From positions 1 to 5,850 of the forward strand of contig CAJUFV010000286.1 in the NCBI GenBank assembly GCA_910585795.1: a stretch of 5,850 bases of DNA, in the 5' to 3' direction. The translations under genes were made by a program, and so were the position numbers. This document shows, piece by piece, positions 5,782 to 5,850 of this stretch; position 1 is the stretch's first letter; each line of letters starts with the position of its first letter. The notes below the pieces were generated by a model. That model did not search any database and was not told where the DNA came from. It worked only from the letters and a program-made list of their open reading frames with translations. This DNA is from an uncultured Clostridia bacterium. GTDB taxonomy: Bacteria > Bacillota > Clostridia > UBA1381.

Positions 5782-5810
5782 ATTATACAGGATTATTACA
5801 CATATTGCAA
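5782..5810 (-). promoter_or_regulatory. Probable promoter of the membrane-protein gene
   Basis: On the minus strand TTGCAA (5805-5810) is followed after 17 bases by TATAAT (5782-5787). The -10 is perfect and the -35 matches 4 of 6 positions. The start should fall near 5775, about 25 nt before the ATG at 5749, leaving room for the GGAGGG site. Two short inverted repeats flank it: AAAGAT-TAT-ATCTTT (5766-5780) at the initiation site and AACAT-N6-ATGTT (5809-5824) touching the -35. They could be operator-like, but both are short and AT-rich. Confidence 0.7.
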
Positions 5811-5850
5811 CATAGTTAAATGTTTACAAAAAAAATGGAAAGAGATATTA

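Noticed and set aside
5827..5836. T-tract on the minus strand that could end a gene entering from the right
   Set aside because: No hairpin is visible before the T run inside the window, so a terminator cannot be supported.
5835..5850. Start of a plus-strand gene (ATG-GAA-AGA-GAT) at the right edge
   Set aside because: Only five codons are visible and there is no Shine-Dalgarno in the A-rich stretch before it.

Overview
The window is about 37% G+C by eye and reads as chromosomal DNA of an anaerobic Firmicute, most likely a gut-type member of class Clostridia. This rests on the AT-rich codon use, strong AGGAGG-type ribosome binding sites, dense ATGA-coupled genes, and a clostridial style of RNase HII, M19 dipeptidase and sirtuin. 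I cannot name a genus.

Layout. Positions 1-3957 hold one tightly packed plus-strand run of six genes: RNase HII (rnhB, 5' end outside the window), a YraN/UPF0102 nuclease-fold protein, an M19 (renal-dipeptidase-like) metallopeptidase, the 16S rRNA m3U1498 methyltransferase RsmE, a Sir2-type NAD-dependent deacylase, and an Sfp-type phosphopantetheinyl transferase. The first two genes overlap by 4 nt, the third and fourth by 8 nt and the last two by 4 nt; the remaining gaps are 12 and 24 nt. No internal promoter or terminator stands out, so the run is probably one operon with its promoter upstream of the window. The members are housekeeping functions in genome maintenance (removal of RNA from DNA), ribosome modification, peptide turnover, and protein deacylation and carrier-protein activation. 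They do not form one pathway.

Positions 3945-5850 hold minus-strand genes that converge on that operon. From the right they are: a promoter (TTGCAA-17-TATAAT), a 471-residue polytopic membrane protein resembling GT-C-type glycosyltransferases of the WsfD kind, a full-consensus promoter (TTGACA-17-TATAAT) whose -35 box covers the membrane gene's stop codon, a tRNA-Gly(GCC) gene with encoded CCA, a strong AT-rich intrinsic terminator, and a 67-codon small protein gene with a very good Shine-Dalgarno. The small gene's last 13 bases overlap the end of the phosphopantetheinyl transferase gene tail to tail.

I see no mobile element, CRISPR array, toxin-antitoxin pair or defence system, and the window is mostly ordinary. 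The parts most worth a second look are the 3945-4211 region (an unrecognised small gene whose ribosome binding site lies inside an inverted repeat, directly behind a tRNA terminator) and the membrane protein, whose function is only suggested by motifs.
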